DNA of 64,000 nucleotides from HGM04593 sp045533955 (GTDB lineage Bacteria; Bacteroidota; Bacteroidia; Bacteroidales; Bacteroidaceae), in assembly GCA_045533955.1 (NCBI GenBank), contig JAZSIU010000017.1, forward strand, positions 29,743 to 93,742. Reading direction: 5' to 3'. The notes beneath the pieces were generated by a model that was given only the letters and a program-made list of their open reading frames with translations, had not been told where the DNA came from and made no database searches. Shown piece after piece: positions 27,549 through 35,368 of the stretch. The translations under genes were made by a program, and so were the position numbers. Position 1 is the stretch's first letter; each line of letters opens with the position of its first letter.

Positions 27549-27664
27549 TGTTTTTAGATGCTTTCGGGAGATAGAGCGTCAAAGATTAAGTCTGAAAAAG
27601 GATAGATTTCATCTGCAACATTCCCGCAAGTATCATAGGCGTGTAATTTATAAATTAGTGCATT

Positions 27665-29872
27665 ATGATACAGACAGTAGTAAAGAGAGATGGTCGTATC
27701 GTCGGTTTTAACCGAGAGAAAATCGCCGCTGCTATTCGCAGGGCGATGCTTACGACTGAGGCAGGCGAGGACGAGGTTCTTGTCTATAAAATTGTTGACC
27801 GCATAGAGTTTCGTGGCAAGGAGCAATCTTCGGTGGAGGAGATTCAAGATATGGTCGAGGTGGAGTTGATGGCTTCACCCCGCAAGGAGGTTGCCAAGAG
27901 TTATATTGCTTATCGTGATAAGCGAAGTATTGCTCGCAAGGCTAAAACTCGTGAGATGTTTCTCGAAATTGTGGAGGCAAAGTCAAATGATGTAACCCGT
28001 GAGAATGCCAATATGAATGCCGATACCCCAGCTGGTATGATGATGAAATTTGCATCGGAGACAACAAAACCTTTTGTGGATGATTATCTTCTGTCGGAGC
28101 AGACCTTGTGGGCGGTAAGAAATAACTATCTGCATATTCACGACAAGGACTACTATCCCACAAAATCGCTTACTTGCATTCAGCATCCATTGGATAAAAT
28201 TTTGGAACACGGTTTCCAGGCAGGACACGGCGAGAGCCGCCCCACAAAGCGTATTGAGACAGCATCTATAATGGCTTGTATTTCGATGGAGACTGTGCAG
28301 AACGAGATGCACGGAGGTCAGGCAATTCCAGCCTTTGACTTCTACCTTGCTCCATATGTGCGTCGCAGTTATATCGAAGAGGTTAAGACCATCGAGAAAT
28401 TGACGGGTATTACCCTAAAACATCTCTACGAGGCCGAGATTGAGGATTATATCTATGGCGATTTGGATTTCTTGCAGGGTGATGAACGTTTCAAGCAGCA
28501 CGCTATCAACCGCACTGTCAATCGCGTGCATCAGTCAATGGAGGCATTTATCCACAATATGAATACCATCCATTCGCGAGGAGGCAATCAGGTCGTCTTT
28601 TCATCTATCAATTATGGCACCGACACCTCAGCCGAAGGTCGTTGTATCATTCGTGAGTTATTACAATCAACTTACGAAGGTGTAGGCGGTGGATCGACAG
28701 CCATTTTCCCTATTCAGATTTGGAAGAAAAAGCGAGGTGTAAGCTATCTGCCTGAAGATTGTAACTACGACCTTTACCAAATGGCTTGCAAGGTTGCAGC
28801 ACGCCGTTTCTTTCCCAACTTTGTGAATCTGGATGCAACATACAATCAGCATGAGAAGTGGCGTGAGGATGATCCTAAGCGTTATCAATATGAGGTGGCT
28901 ACGATGGGGTGCCGTACCCGAGTTTTTGAGAATCGCTTTGGGGAGAAGACATCTATCGCCCGCGGAAACCTCTCGTTCTCTACAATCAATATCGTGCGTC
29001 TTGCCATAGAGTGTATGGATATTGAGGATAAGACATGCCGTATTGAGAGTTTCTTCGCCAAATTAGATGAGTTGTTGGAGGTTACCGCCAAGCAACTTTG
29101 TGATCGTTACGATTTCCAAAAGACGGCTCTTGCCAAGCAATTCCCGTTGCTTATGTCGTCGTTGTGGATGGGGTGTGAGAACCTGAAACCTGATGATGTT
29201 ATAGGTGGAGTAATCAATCAGGGTACACTCGGCATTGGTTTTATAGGATTGGCCGAGTGCCTAATAGCCCTTACGGGCAAACACCACGGCGAAAGCGAGG
29301 AGGCACAGGCCTTAGGCTTGCGTATTGTTACCTATATGAGAGATAGAGCAAGTGAATTCTCGGAGCGTTATCAGCACAATTTCTCGGTATTGGCAACTCC
29401 TGCCGAGGGCTTGTCTGGTCGTTTTACACGCATTGATCGCAAAAAGTTTGGCGAAATTAAGGGTGTAACCGACAAGATTTACTACACCAACTCTAACCAC
29501 ATTCCTGTATATTACAAATGTTCACCCAAGCATAAGGCTGAAGTAGAGGCTCCGTATCACAATCTTACTCGTGGTGGTTATATTTTCTATATCGAGATTG
29601 ATGGCGATGCAACTCACAATCCTCAGGCCATCATGGATATCGTAGATTTGATGGATAAGTACGATATCGGTTACTGTTCGGTGAATCACAATCGTAACCG
29701 CTGTATGAATTGCGGTTATGAGGATGCTCAGCAGGAATTGGAGGTATGTCCTATATGTGGTAGCGAGAATATTGATAAGTTGCAGCGTATTACAGGTTAC
29801 CTTGTTGGAACAACCGAGCGTTGGAATAAGGCTAAATTGGCAGAGCTGAATGACCGAGTTATCCACAAATAG
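27665..29872 (+). CDS. nrdD: anaerobic (class III) ribonucleoside-triphosphate reductase
   Basis: Glycyl-radical enzyme that reduces ribonucleoside triphosphates to deoxyribonucleotides without oxygen. An N-terminal ATP-cone allosteric domain covers roughly residues 1-95 (VVKRDGRIVGFNREKIAAAI). The catalytic barrel follows, and the C-terminus has a four-cysteine zinc site (Cys680, 683, 695, 698) and the radical glycine at 711 in RITGYL. At 735 residues it is full length. nrdG overlaps its end by 23 bp. Expression is under a cobalamin riboswitch. Codon choice appears somewhat less biased to TCG/CCC than in the neighbours, a weak hint of different ancestry. Confidence 0.97.
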   Translation: MIQTVVKRDGRIVGFNREKIAAAIRRAMLTTEAGEDEVLVYKIVDRIEFRGKEQSSVEEIQDMVEVELMASPRKEVAKSYIAYRDKRSIARKAKTREMFLEIVEAKSNDVTRENANMNADTPAGMMMKFASETTKPFVDDYLLSEQTLWAVRNNYLHIHDKDYYPTKSLTCIQHPLDKILEHGFQAGHGESRPTKRIETASIMACISMETVQNEMHGGQAIPAFDFYLAPYVRRSYIEEVKTIEKLTGITLKHLYEAEIEDYIYGDLDFLQGDERFKQHAINRTVNRVHQSMEAFIHNMNTIHSRGGNQVVFSSINYGTDTSAEGRCIIRELLQSTYEGVGGGSTAIFPIQIWKKKRGVSYLPEDCNYDLYQMACKVAARRFFPNFVNLDATYNQHEKWREDDPKRYQYEVATMGCRTRVFENRFGEKTSIARGNLSFSTINIVRLAIECMDIEDKTCRIESFFAKLDELLEVTAKQLCDRYDFQKTALAKQFPLLMSSLWMGCENLKPDDVIGGVINQGTLGIGFIGLAECLIALTGKHHGESEEAQALGLRIVTYMRDRASEFSERYQHNFSVLATPAEGLSGRFTRIDRKKFGEIKGVTDKIYYTNSNHIPVYYKCSPKHKAEVEAPYHNLTRGGYIFYIEIDGDATHNPQAIMDIVDLMDKYDIGYCSVNHNRNRCMNCGYEDAQQELEVCPICGSENIDKLQRITGYLVGTTERWNKAKLAELNDRVIHK

Positions 29873-30353
29873 CATTCGCATCCTCGATATAAAGTATGGC
29901 ACTTCAGTCGATGGTATAGGGCTTCGCACCTCGCTATATTGCGCGGGGTGCGAAAACCATTGCGTGGGTTGTCATAATCCGCAATCGTGGGACGAATATG
30001 GTGGCGAAGCCATTGAAATAGAGGAGTTGTTCCGATTGATAGTCGATGCCGATATGAATGTTACCTTTACCGGTGGCGACCCGATGTTCCACCCTGAAGG
30101 TTTTATTCAGTTGGCGCAGATGATAAAAGAGCAGACCGATAAAACAATCTGGTGCTATACAGGATACCGTTTTGAGGATCTGCTTGCGCATCCTCTTCGT
30201 CGCAAATTAGTTGAGTTATGTGATGTAATTGTTGATGGTCGCTATATCGAGGCAGAACGAGATTTATCATTGCATTTTAGAGGAAGCCGAAATCAACGAA
30301 TCATTGATGTACCAAATTCACTTCAATTTAACAAAGTGTATCTGATAGAATAA
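29850..30353 (+). CDS. nrdG: anaerobic RNR activating protein (radical SAM)
   Basis: Generates the glycyl radical on NrdD using SAM and an iron-sulfur cluster. The cluster cysteines are 34, 38 and 41 in CENHCVGC, and FTGGDPMFHP supplies the SAM-binding GG motif. At 167 residues it is a standard small NrdG. Its ATG lies within the nrdD 3' end (23-bp overlap), so the two are translationally coupled and share the B12 riboswitch. A terminator follows the gene by 18 bp. Confidence 0.97.
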   Translation: MTELSTNSIRILDIKYGTSVDGIGLRTSLYCAGCENHCVGCHNPQSWDEYGGEAIEIEELFRLIVDADMNVTFTGGDPMFHPEGFIQLAQMIKEQTDKTIWCYTGYRFEDLLAHPLRRKLVELCDVIVDGRYIEAERDLSLHFRGSRNQRIIDVPNSLQFNKVYLIE

Positions 30354-30371
30354 TCAAGGGTGATAAAAAAG

Positions 30372-30432
30372 TGCAGACAAGAAAACTATAAGAGAAAATG
30401 TATTTGTTCATTTCTTTGTCTGCATTTTTTTT
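30372..30432 (+). terminator. terminator after nrdG
   Basis: TGCAGACAA (30372-30380) pairs with TTGTCTGCA (30416-30424), with GAAA/TTTC continuing the stem after one bulge, followed by eight Ts. Confidence 0.85.
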
Positions 30433-30433
30433 G

Positions 30434-30441
30434 TACCTTTG
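30434..30441 (+). promoter_or_regulatory. -7 promoter element with no annotated gene behind it
   Basis: TACCTTTG follows the nrdG terminator at once. It would start a transcript near 30448 into a structured stretch with a 23-codon reading frame and no other gene until gltX at 30865. Confidence 0.5.
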
Positions 30442-30447
30442 CAACAT

Positions 30448-30591
30448 AGAGGGTTATCACATTGTAGCATAACAATGAAGAACTCAGAAATACGAACGGT
30501 TGCTATCTCGTTACCCAATTTTCAAGCAATCCGAATAACCGTTTAATTCTAAGATAATTGCAAATTCTGCGATTTTTTTATATAAAAAATC
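30448..30591 (+). ncRNA. candidate structured leader or small RNA
   Basis: Downstream of an exact promoter box lie an inverted repeat CATTGT/ACAATG (30460-30477), then an arm AACGGTTGCT (30495-30504) that can pair either with AGCAATCCG (30525-30533, one bulge) or with AACCGTT (30537-30543), and finally an AT-only hairpin (30571-30591). The two pairings exclude each other, as in attenuators. The class is unknown and no homologue is recalled. Confidence 0.3.
30475..30546 (+). CDS. possible 23-residue leader peptide
   Basis: ATG at 30475, starting MKNSEIRTVAISLPNF and stopping at TAA 30544-30546. The start codon lies inside the right arm of the CATTGT/ACAATG repeat, and the frame spans the alternative-hairpin arms. 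There is no run of one amino acid that would mark a classical attenuation peptide, and no Shine-Dalgarno. It may be chance; I list it because of the promoter and structures around it. Confidence 0.2.
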   Translation: MKNSEIRTVAISLPNFQAIRITV

Positions 30592-30686
30592 TCGTTTGTT
30601 GATATTTGCTCCTGCGTCGCGAATATTTTCTTTGTCTTGCTGTAAAAACGCTAAAATAAATTTTGCGTTTTTTGCTCGTTTGTTAG

Positions 30687-30694
30687 TATATTTG
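30687..30694 (+). promoter_or_regulatory. -7 promoter element upstream of a short terminator
   Basis: TATATTTG, an exact match, would start RNA near 30700. A terminator hairpin follows at 30728, so the product would be about 50 nt unless it reads through to gltX. Confidence 0.5.
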
Positions 30695-30727
30695 CGCTTA
30701 CGCGCGAATATAGATGCGGCTCGGAAT

Positions 30728-30752
30728 AAAAAAACAAGTTTACTTGTTTTTT
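30728..30752 (+). terminator. terminator or attenuator upstream of gltX
   Basis: An A-tract with CAAG pairs with CTTG and a T-tract (AAAAAAACAAGT to ACTTGTTTTTT). It lies between two promoter boxes, both upstream of gltX. Confidence 0.65.
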
Positions 30753-30769
30753 CTTCTCTCGCCTTTTGC

Positions 30770-30777
30770 TATATTTG
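30770..30777 (+). promoter_or_regulatory. -7 promoter element for gltX
   Basis: TATATTTG, an exact TAnnTTTG, about 88 bp before the gltX start and after the terminator. The intervening ~510-base region between nrdG and gltX holds the three promoter boxes and hairpins listed, with otherwise AT-rich sequence. Confidence 0.65.
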
Positions 30778-30864
30778 CAAGTGGAATATGTTAAAATAGG
30801 AAAATAGTACCGATGCGACTGCCTATTATTAACACGGTAATTTGTTAATTAGAAAAATATTACA

Positions 30865-32382
30865 ATGAACGATAGAAAAGTAAGAGTGCGCTTTGCGCCC
30901 AGCCCCACAGGCCCTTTGCATATTGGCGGTGTAAGAACTGCTTTGTATAATTATTTGTTTGCCCGCAAGCACGGAGGCGATTTTATCTTCCGTATCGAGG
31001 ATACCGACTCGAACCGATTCGTTGAGGGGGCCGAGGAGTATATCCTTGAGTCGTTTCGTTGGCTGGGGGTGGAGTTTGACGAGGGCGTAACCTTTGGCGG
31101 TGAGCACGGCCCCTATCGTCAGTCGGAACGTCGCGAGATTTATAAAAAGTATGTCAAGCAATTGCTCGACGCGGGAAAGGCTTATATTGCCTTCGATACT
31201 CCCGCCGAGCTTGACGAGAAGCGTGCGGCCATAAACAATTTTCAATACGACGCATCGACACGTATGCAGATGCGTAACTCGTTGACCCTTGCGCCCGAGG
31301 AGGTGCAGGCACTCATTGAGGGCGGCCATCAGTATGTGGTGCGTTTCCTTGTCGAGCCGGGGCAGAAGGTGGTTGTGAACGACATTATCCGCGGCGTCGT
31401 AACGATAGACTCTTCTATCCTTGACGATAAGGTGCTCTATAAATCGGCCGACGAACTTCCGACCTATCATCTTGCCAATATTGTTGACGACCATCTTATG
31501 GAGGTGTCGCACGTGATACGTGGCGAGGAGTGGTTGCCATCGGCGCCGCTGCACGTGCTTCTTTATAGAGCGTTCGGTTGGGAGGATACAATGCCGCAAT
31601 TTGCTCATCTGTCGCTGCTACTAAAGCCCGAGGGTAACGGTAAACTGAGCAAGCGCGACGGCGACCGCTTGGGATTCCCCGTGTTCCCTCTCGAGTGGCA
31701 CGACCCCGCGAGCGGCGCAGTATCATCGGGCTTCCGCGAGGCGGGTTATCTGCCCGAGGCTGTCATAAATTTCCTTGCGCTGCTTGGCTGGAACCCCGGC
31801 GACGACGTCGAGCTTATGACAATGGACGACCTTATCGCAAAATTCGACCTTGCAAAGTGCAGCAAGGCCGGTGCGCGCTTCGACTATAAGAAAATGATAT
31901 GGTTCAACCACGAATATATTCTGCGCACTCCCGATAGTGAGATTGCCCGAATGTTTATGCCCATCGTCGAGGCGCAAGGGGTAGAGGTGCAGATGCCGCT
32001 GCTCGAGAAAATTGTGTCGCTGATGAAGGGCCGAATAAATTTTGTACACGAGCTGTGGGACGCTTGCAGTTTCTACTTTATCGCCCCCACCGAGTACGAC
32101 GAAAAGACACGTAAAAAACGCTGGAAAGAGGATTCGGCCCTAAAGATGGGCGAGCTTGCCGACCTTCTCGAGGGGCTCGACGATTTTTCTATCGAGAATC
32201 AGGATAGCGCCGTGCATCAATGGATTGAACAGAAAGGGTATTCGATGGGCGAGATTATGAACGCCTTCCGCCTTGCCTTGGTGGGCGAGGGTAAGGGCCC
32301 GCAGATGTTCGATATTTCGGGGCTCATCGGAAAAGAGGAGACGCTGGCACGTCTGCGCCGTGCAATCGCTGTGTTAGGATAA
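30865..32382 (+). CDS. gltX: glutamyl-tRNA synthetase
   Basis: Class I synthetase that charges tRNA-Glu. The HIGH motif is PLHIGG (17-22) after FAPSPTG, followed by FRIEDTD; the KMSKS counterpart is KLSKR at 260-264. The anticodon-binding C-terminal helical domain is present and the total of 505 residues is normal. Both discriminating and non-discriminating forms share these motifs, so charging of tRNA-Gln cannot be excluded from the sequence alone. waaA follows after 28 bp and is probably co-transcribed. Confidence 0.96.
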   Translation: MNDRKVRVRFAPSPTGPLHIGGVRTALYNYLFARKHGGDFIFRIEDTDSNRFVEGAEEYILESFRWLGVEFDEGVTFGGEHGPYRQSERREIYKKYVKQLLDAGKAYIAFDTPAELDEKRAAINNFQYDASTRMQMRNSLTLAPEEVQALIEGGHQYVVRFLVEPGQKVVVNDIIRGVVTIDSSILDDKVLYKSADELPTYHLANIVDDHLMEVSHVIRGEEWLPSAPLHVLLYRAFGWEDTMPQFAHLSLLLKPEGNGKLSKRDGDRLGFPVFPLEWHDPASGAVSSGFREAGYLPEAVINFLALLGWNPGDDVELMTMDDLIAKFDLAKCSKAGARFDYKKMIWFNHEYILRTPDSEIARMFMPIVEAQGVEVQMPLLEKIVSLMKGRINFVHELWDACSFYFIAPTEYDEKTRKKRWKEDSALKMGELADLLEGLDDFSIENQDSAVHQWIEQKGYSMGEIMNAFRLALVGEGKGPQMFDISGLIGKEETLARLRRAIAVLG

Positions 32383-32410
32383 AGTCGATGTTACAATAAA
32401 AAAAGGGGAA

Positions 32411-33634
32411 ATGTACACGATAGGCATATACATTTATATAGCTCTGGTGAAATTGGTGGCGCTCTTCGGACACAAAAAGGCCCGGAAGATGATTGCCGGA
32501 CGCAAAGAGAGTTACGATAAAATAAAGCAAGGAATAGAACCCGAGGCCGAGTATCTGTGGTTCCACGTATCGTCGCTGGGCGAGTTTGAACAGGGGCGTC
32601 CGCTTATGGAGCGCATAAAAGCAGAATATCCGCAATATAAAATTGTACTCACATTCTTCTCGCCCTCGGGCTACGAGTCGGCCAAAAAATACCAATTTGC
32701 CGATATAATCTGCTATATGCCTTTCGATACAGTGCTCAACGCCCGACGCTTTGTGCGTATGCTGCGCCCTAAAATGGCTTTTTTCGTAAAGTATGAATTT
32801 TGGATGAATTTTTTGGTCGAGCTCAGACGTAACAAAATACCCACATACAGTATATCGTCAATATTCCGCGCCGAGCAGGTGTTCTTCCGCCCGTGGGGAT
32901 TCTTCTATCGTAAGGCGCTCAGATGCTTCGACCATCTGTACGTGCAGACAGAAAATTCAAAAAAACTACTCGCCGGCATCGGCATAAACTGCGTTACGGT
33001 AACAGGCGACACACGCTTCGACCGCGTGGCACGCATCCTTGAGGTTGCCCGTCAGTTGCCCCTAGTCGAGGCATTTGTCGAGGGCGGTCGCAAAATATTT
33101 ATTGCAGGCAGCTCGTGGGGCCCCGACGAAGAGGTCTATATGCCCTATTTCCGCGGCAGCAAAGGCTGGAAACTTATCGTTGCCTCGCACGAGGTTGACG
33201 AGACGCGCATAAAAGAGATTACCGAGCGCGTCGATGGAGTGTGCGTGCGATACACAAAAGCCACAATGGACGAGGCTCGCGCAGCCGACTGCCTCATTAT
33301 AGACTGCTTCGGGCTGCTCTCGTCAATCTATCGCTATGGCAATGTAGCATACGTTGGCGGAGGATTCGGAGTGGGGATACACAATATTCTCGAAGCGGCA
33401 GTCTATGGAATACCCGTATTCTTCGGTCCCAACAACGCAAAATTTCAAGAGGCGGCAGCCCTGAAGAAGTGTGGCGGAGGAATTGAGATACACGGCGCCG
33501 AGGATTTTGCCGAGCGTATGCGCACCTTTGACGAGAATCCCGCGGCGATGCGCGCGGCAGGCACAGCAGCCGGAGCATATGTTTCGGACAACTCGGGCGC
33601 AACCGATAAAATACTCTCGTCAATTAAATTTTGA
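32411..33634 (+). CDS. waaA: 3-deoxy-D-manno-octulosonic acid (Kdo) transferase
   Basis: Adds Kdo from CMP-Kdo to lipid A precursor at the inner membrane, so the organism makes lipopolysaccharide. An N-terminal membrane-association helix (residues 3-20) precedes FHVSSLGEFEQGRP with the catalytic Glu at 58 in the GE motif. The GT-B core follows, with VTGDTRFDR, AGSSWGPDEE and GGGFGVGIHNILEAAVYGIPVFFGPN, all characteristic of the family. The length of 407 is typical. It follows gltX by 28 bp. Confidence 0.96.
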   Translation: MYTIGIYIYIALVKLVALFGHKKARKMIAGRKESYDKIKQGIEPEAEYLWFHVSSLGEFEQGRPLMERIKAEYPQYKIVLTFFSPSGYESAKKYQFADIICYMPFDTVLNARRFVRMLRPKMAFFVKYEFWMNFLVELRRNKIPTYSISSIFRAEQVFFRPWGFFYRKALRCFDHLYVQTENSKKLLAGIGINCVTVTGDTRFDRVARILEVARQLPLVEAFVEGGRKIFIAGSSWGPDEEVYMPYFRGSKGWKLIVASHEVDETRIKEITERVDGVCVRYTKATMDEARAADCLIIDCFGLLSSIYRYGNVAYVGGGFGVGIHNILEAAVYGIPVFFGPNNAKFQEAAALKKCGGGIEIHGAEDFAERMRTFDENPAAMRAAGTAAGAYVSDNSGATDKILSSIKF

Positions 33635-33732
33635 TAAAACAATGTAAATAACGACGCGGAAACAAGAAAAAACACTATCTTTATAGCGCAAAAAATAAAA
33701 AGACATATATAAACCCTTTAAAAACAAATATT

Positions 33733-34725
33733 ATGCAGTTTTTGACAGACGAAAAATTGGTGATTGTTGGTGCAGCAGGTATGATTGGCTCGAATATGGC
33801 ACAATGTGCTTTGATGATGGGCCTTACAAAGAACCTCTGCTTGTATGATGTATTCTCGCCCGAGGGTGTTGCCGAGGAGATGCGTCAGAGTGGTTTCGAC
33901 GAAGTGAACATCACTGCTACAACCGACGTAGCCGAGGCATTTAAGGATGCAAAGTATATTATCTCATCGGGTGGTGCTCCCCGTAAAGAGGGTATGACAC
34001 GCGAGGACTTGCTCGCAGGCAACTGTAAGATTGCCGAGGAGCTTGGTAAGAATATCAAGATCTACTGCCCCGATGTTAAGCACGTGGTTATTATCTTCAA
34101 CCCCGCCGACCTTACAGGTCTTGTTACTCTCCTCTACTCGGGATTGAAGCCCGGTCAGGTTACTACACTCGCAGGCCTCGACTCGACACGCCTTCAGAGT
34201 GCTCTTGCCAAGAAATTCGGCGTAATGCAGAGCGAGGTAACAGGCTGTGCTACATACGGCGGCCACGGCGAGCAGATGGCAGTATTTGGCAGCGCTGTTA
34301 AGATTGCAGGCAAGCCCCTTACCGATTTTATCGGCACAGAGCAGTTCCCCGAGGCAGAGTGGGAGCAGATGAAGAAGGACGTTACACAGGGTGGTGCGGC
34401 TATCATCAAGCTGCGCGGCCGCTCGTCGTTCCAGAGCCCCTCTTATCTTTCGGTCGAGATGATTCGTTCGGTTATGGGCGGTGAAACATTCCGTTATCCC
34501 GCAGGTACATACGTGTCGAACGAGAAATACAACCACATTATGATGGCTATGGATACAGTGCTCGATGCCGGCGGTTGCTCGTACAAAATGCCCGTTGGTA
34601 CTCCCGAGGAGCTGGCCAAGCTCGATGCAAGCTACGAGCATCTGTGCAAGATGCGCGACGAGCTTGTTACTCTGAATATTGTTCCCGCAATCTCGGAGTG
34701 GAGCAGCATCAACCCCAATCTCTAA
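33733..34725 (+). CDS. mdh: malate dehydrogenase
   Basis: NAD-dependent interconversion of malate and oxaloacetate, in Bacteroidales part of the reductive branch to fumarate and succinate. The Rossmann start is VIVGAAGMIGSNMAQ (10-24). The catalytic His is at 178 within YGGHGEQMAVF, and FNPADLTGLVT and LDSTRLQSALAKKFG carry substrate-binding residues. The product is 330 residues. The upstream 98-bp gap contains TATCTTTA, a near match to a -7 box. A terminator follows. Confidence 0.95.
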   Translation: MQFLTDEKLVIVGAAGMIGSNMAQCALMMGLTKNLCLYDVFSPEGVAEEMRQSGFDEVNITATTDVAEAFKDAKYIISSGGAPRKEGMTREDLLAGNCKIAEELGKNIKIYCPDVKHVVIIFNPADLTGLVTLLYSGLKPGQVTTLAGLDSTRLQSALAKKFGVMQSEVTGCATYGGHGEQMAVFGSAVKIAGKPLTDFIGTEQFPEAEWEQMKKDVTQGGAAIIKLRGRSSFQSPSYLSVEMIRSVMGGETFRYPAGTYVSNEKYNHIMMAMDTVLDAGGCSYKMPVGTPEELAKLDASYEHLCKMRDELVTLNIVPAISEWSSINPNL

Positions 34726-34778
34726 TAAAATAAGGTACGGTAGCGTGTCGGCTCCCAAGAGTGGCACGCGATAGTAAG

Positions 34779-34819
34779 AATAAAGAGACTGCGTCCCGTA
34801 GGGGTGCAGTCTCTTTATT
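34779..34819 (+). terminator. terminator hairpin after mdh
   Basis: AATAAAGAGACTGC (34779-34792) pairs perfectly with GCAGTCTCTTTATT (34806-34819), with CCC/GGG pairing in the loop. The T-rich right arm supplies the weak RNA-DNA hybrid. Confidence 0.85.
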
Positions 34820-35014
34820 GTCATCCCACCGGCGTCCCCTTCTTTCAGAAAGGAAGAAAATGCTGCCACCCGACAATGCTCTTTCCTCGACGTAGTACCA
34901 TATTTATATAAATGAATAATAGAGAAATAACCCAAAAAACAGCAAGGAAAATCCTCGGAACAGTATTTTTATAGTTTACTTTTACCGATGAATAATAAAA
35001 AATAACAAAAAAGT
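34820..35014. other. intergenic stretch mdh-rpsU without recognisable gene
   Basis: Between the mdh terminator and the rpsU promoter about 195 bases are AT-rich on the right and show no reading frame, repeat or RNA family that I recognise. Confidence 0.6.
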
Positions 35015-35045
35015 TTTGCTAATAGGAAAATTGTAACTATTTTTG
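35015..35045 (+). promoter_or_regulatory. promoter of rpsU (TTTG-N19-TATTTTTG)
   Basis: TTTG at 35015-35018 and TATTTTTG at 35038-35045 with a 19-bp spacer form a near-ideal Bacteroidetes promoter about 50 bp before rpsU. Confidence 0.8.
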
Positions 35046-35097
35046 CGCCACATTTTGCATACAAGAGAAATAATATAAACTAAATAATAGATAGGAA

Positions 35098-35289
35098 ATG
35101 ATAGTAGTACCTGTTAAAGAGGGCGAGAACATTGAAAGAGCTCTCAAAAAATTTAAGAGAAAATTTGAAAAGACCGGCGTTGTAAAAGAGCTTCGCGCGC
35201 GTCAGCAGTTTGACAAACCCTCTGTTCTTAAGAGACTGAAGAAAGAGCACGCTGTATATGTACAGAAGCTCCGCGCAGCAGAGGAATAA
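35098..35289 (+). CDS. rpsU: 30S ribosomal protein bS21
   Basis: Small basic protein of the 30S platform, 63 residues, starting MIVVPVKEGENIERALKKFKRKFEK and ending in a basic helix. In Bacteroidetes bS21 helps hold the 3' end of 16S rRNA so that the anti-Shine-Dalgarno is masked, which explains why the phylum rarely uses Shine-Dalgarno sequences. The upstream bases are GATAGGAA directly against the ATG, too close to act as a normal ribosome binding site. The XerC-type gene follows across a strong hairpin, then hpf. Confidence 0.96.
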   Translation: MIVVPVKEGENIERALKKFKRKFEKTGVVKELRARQQFDKPSVLKRLKKEHAVYVQKLRAAEE

Positions 35290-35332
35290 AAAACTCGCAA
35301 GTTTTCTTGCATTTTTATTTTATCTTAATTAT

Positions 35333-35367
35333 ATTCGTTGCCGAAAGAACCCCTTTCGGCAACGAAT
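35333..35367 (+). promoter_or_regulatory. 15-bp perfect hairpin ending one base before the xerC start codon
   Basis: ATTCGTTGCCGAAAG (35333-35347) pairs with CTTTCGGCAACGAAT (35353-35367) over a 5-base loop; the ATG is at 35369. No T run follows, so it is a poor intrinsic terminator. It would occlude the ribosome landing site of the recombinase gene, or mark an RNA processing site between rpsU and xerC. Confidence 0.7.
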
Positions 35368-35368
35368 T

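Noticed and set aside
27337..27711. 124-codon frame over the leader of nrdD
   Set aside because: It reads through the conserved cobalamin riboswitch core, which explains this sequence.
30596..30799. 67-codon frame before gltX
   Set aside because: AT-rich, crosses promoter boxes and a terminator hairpin; no coding character.
30829..31608. Reverse frame of 259 codons over gltX
   Set aside because: Antisense to the motif-rich gltX start; no domain is visible.
35258..35368. Upstream extension of the XerC-type gene beginning inside rpsU
   Set aside because: It would translate through a 15-bp hairpin and adds 37 residues absent from Xer proteins.
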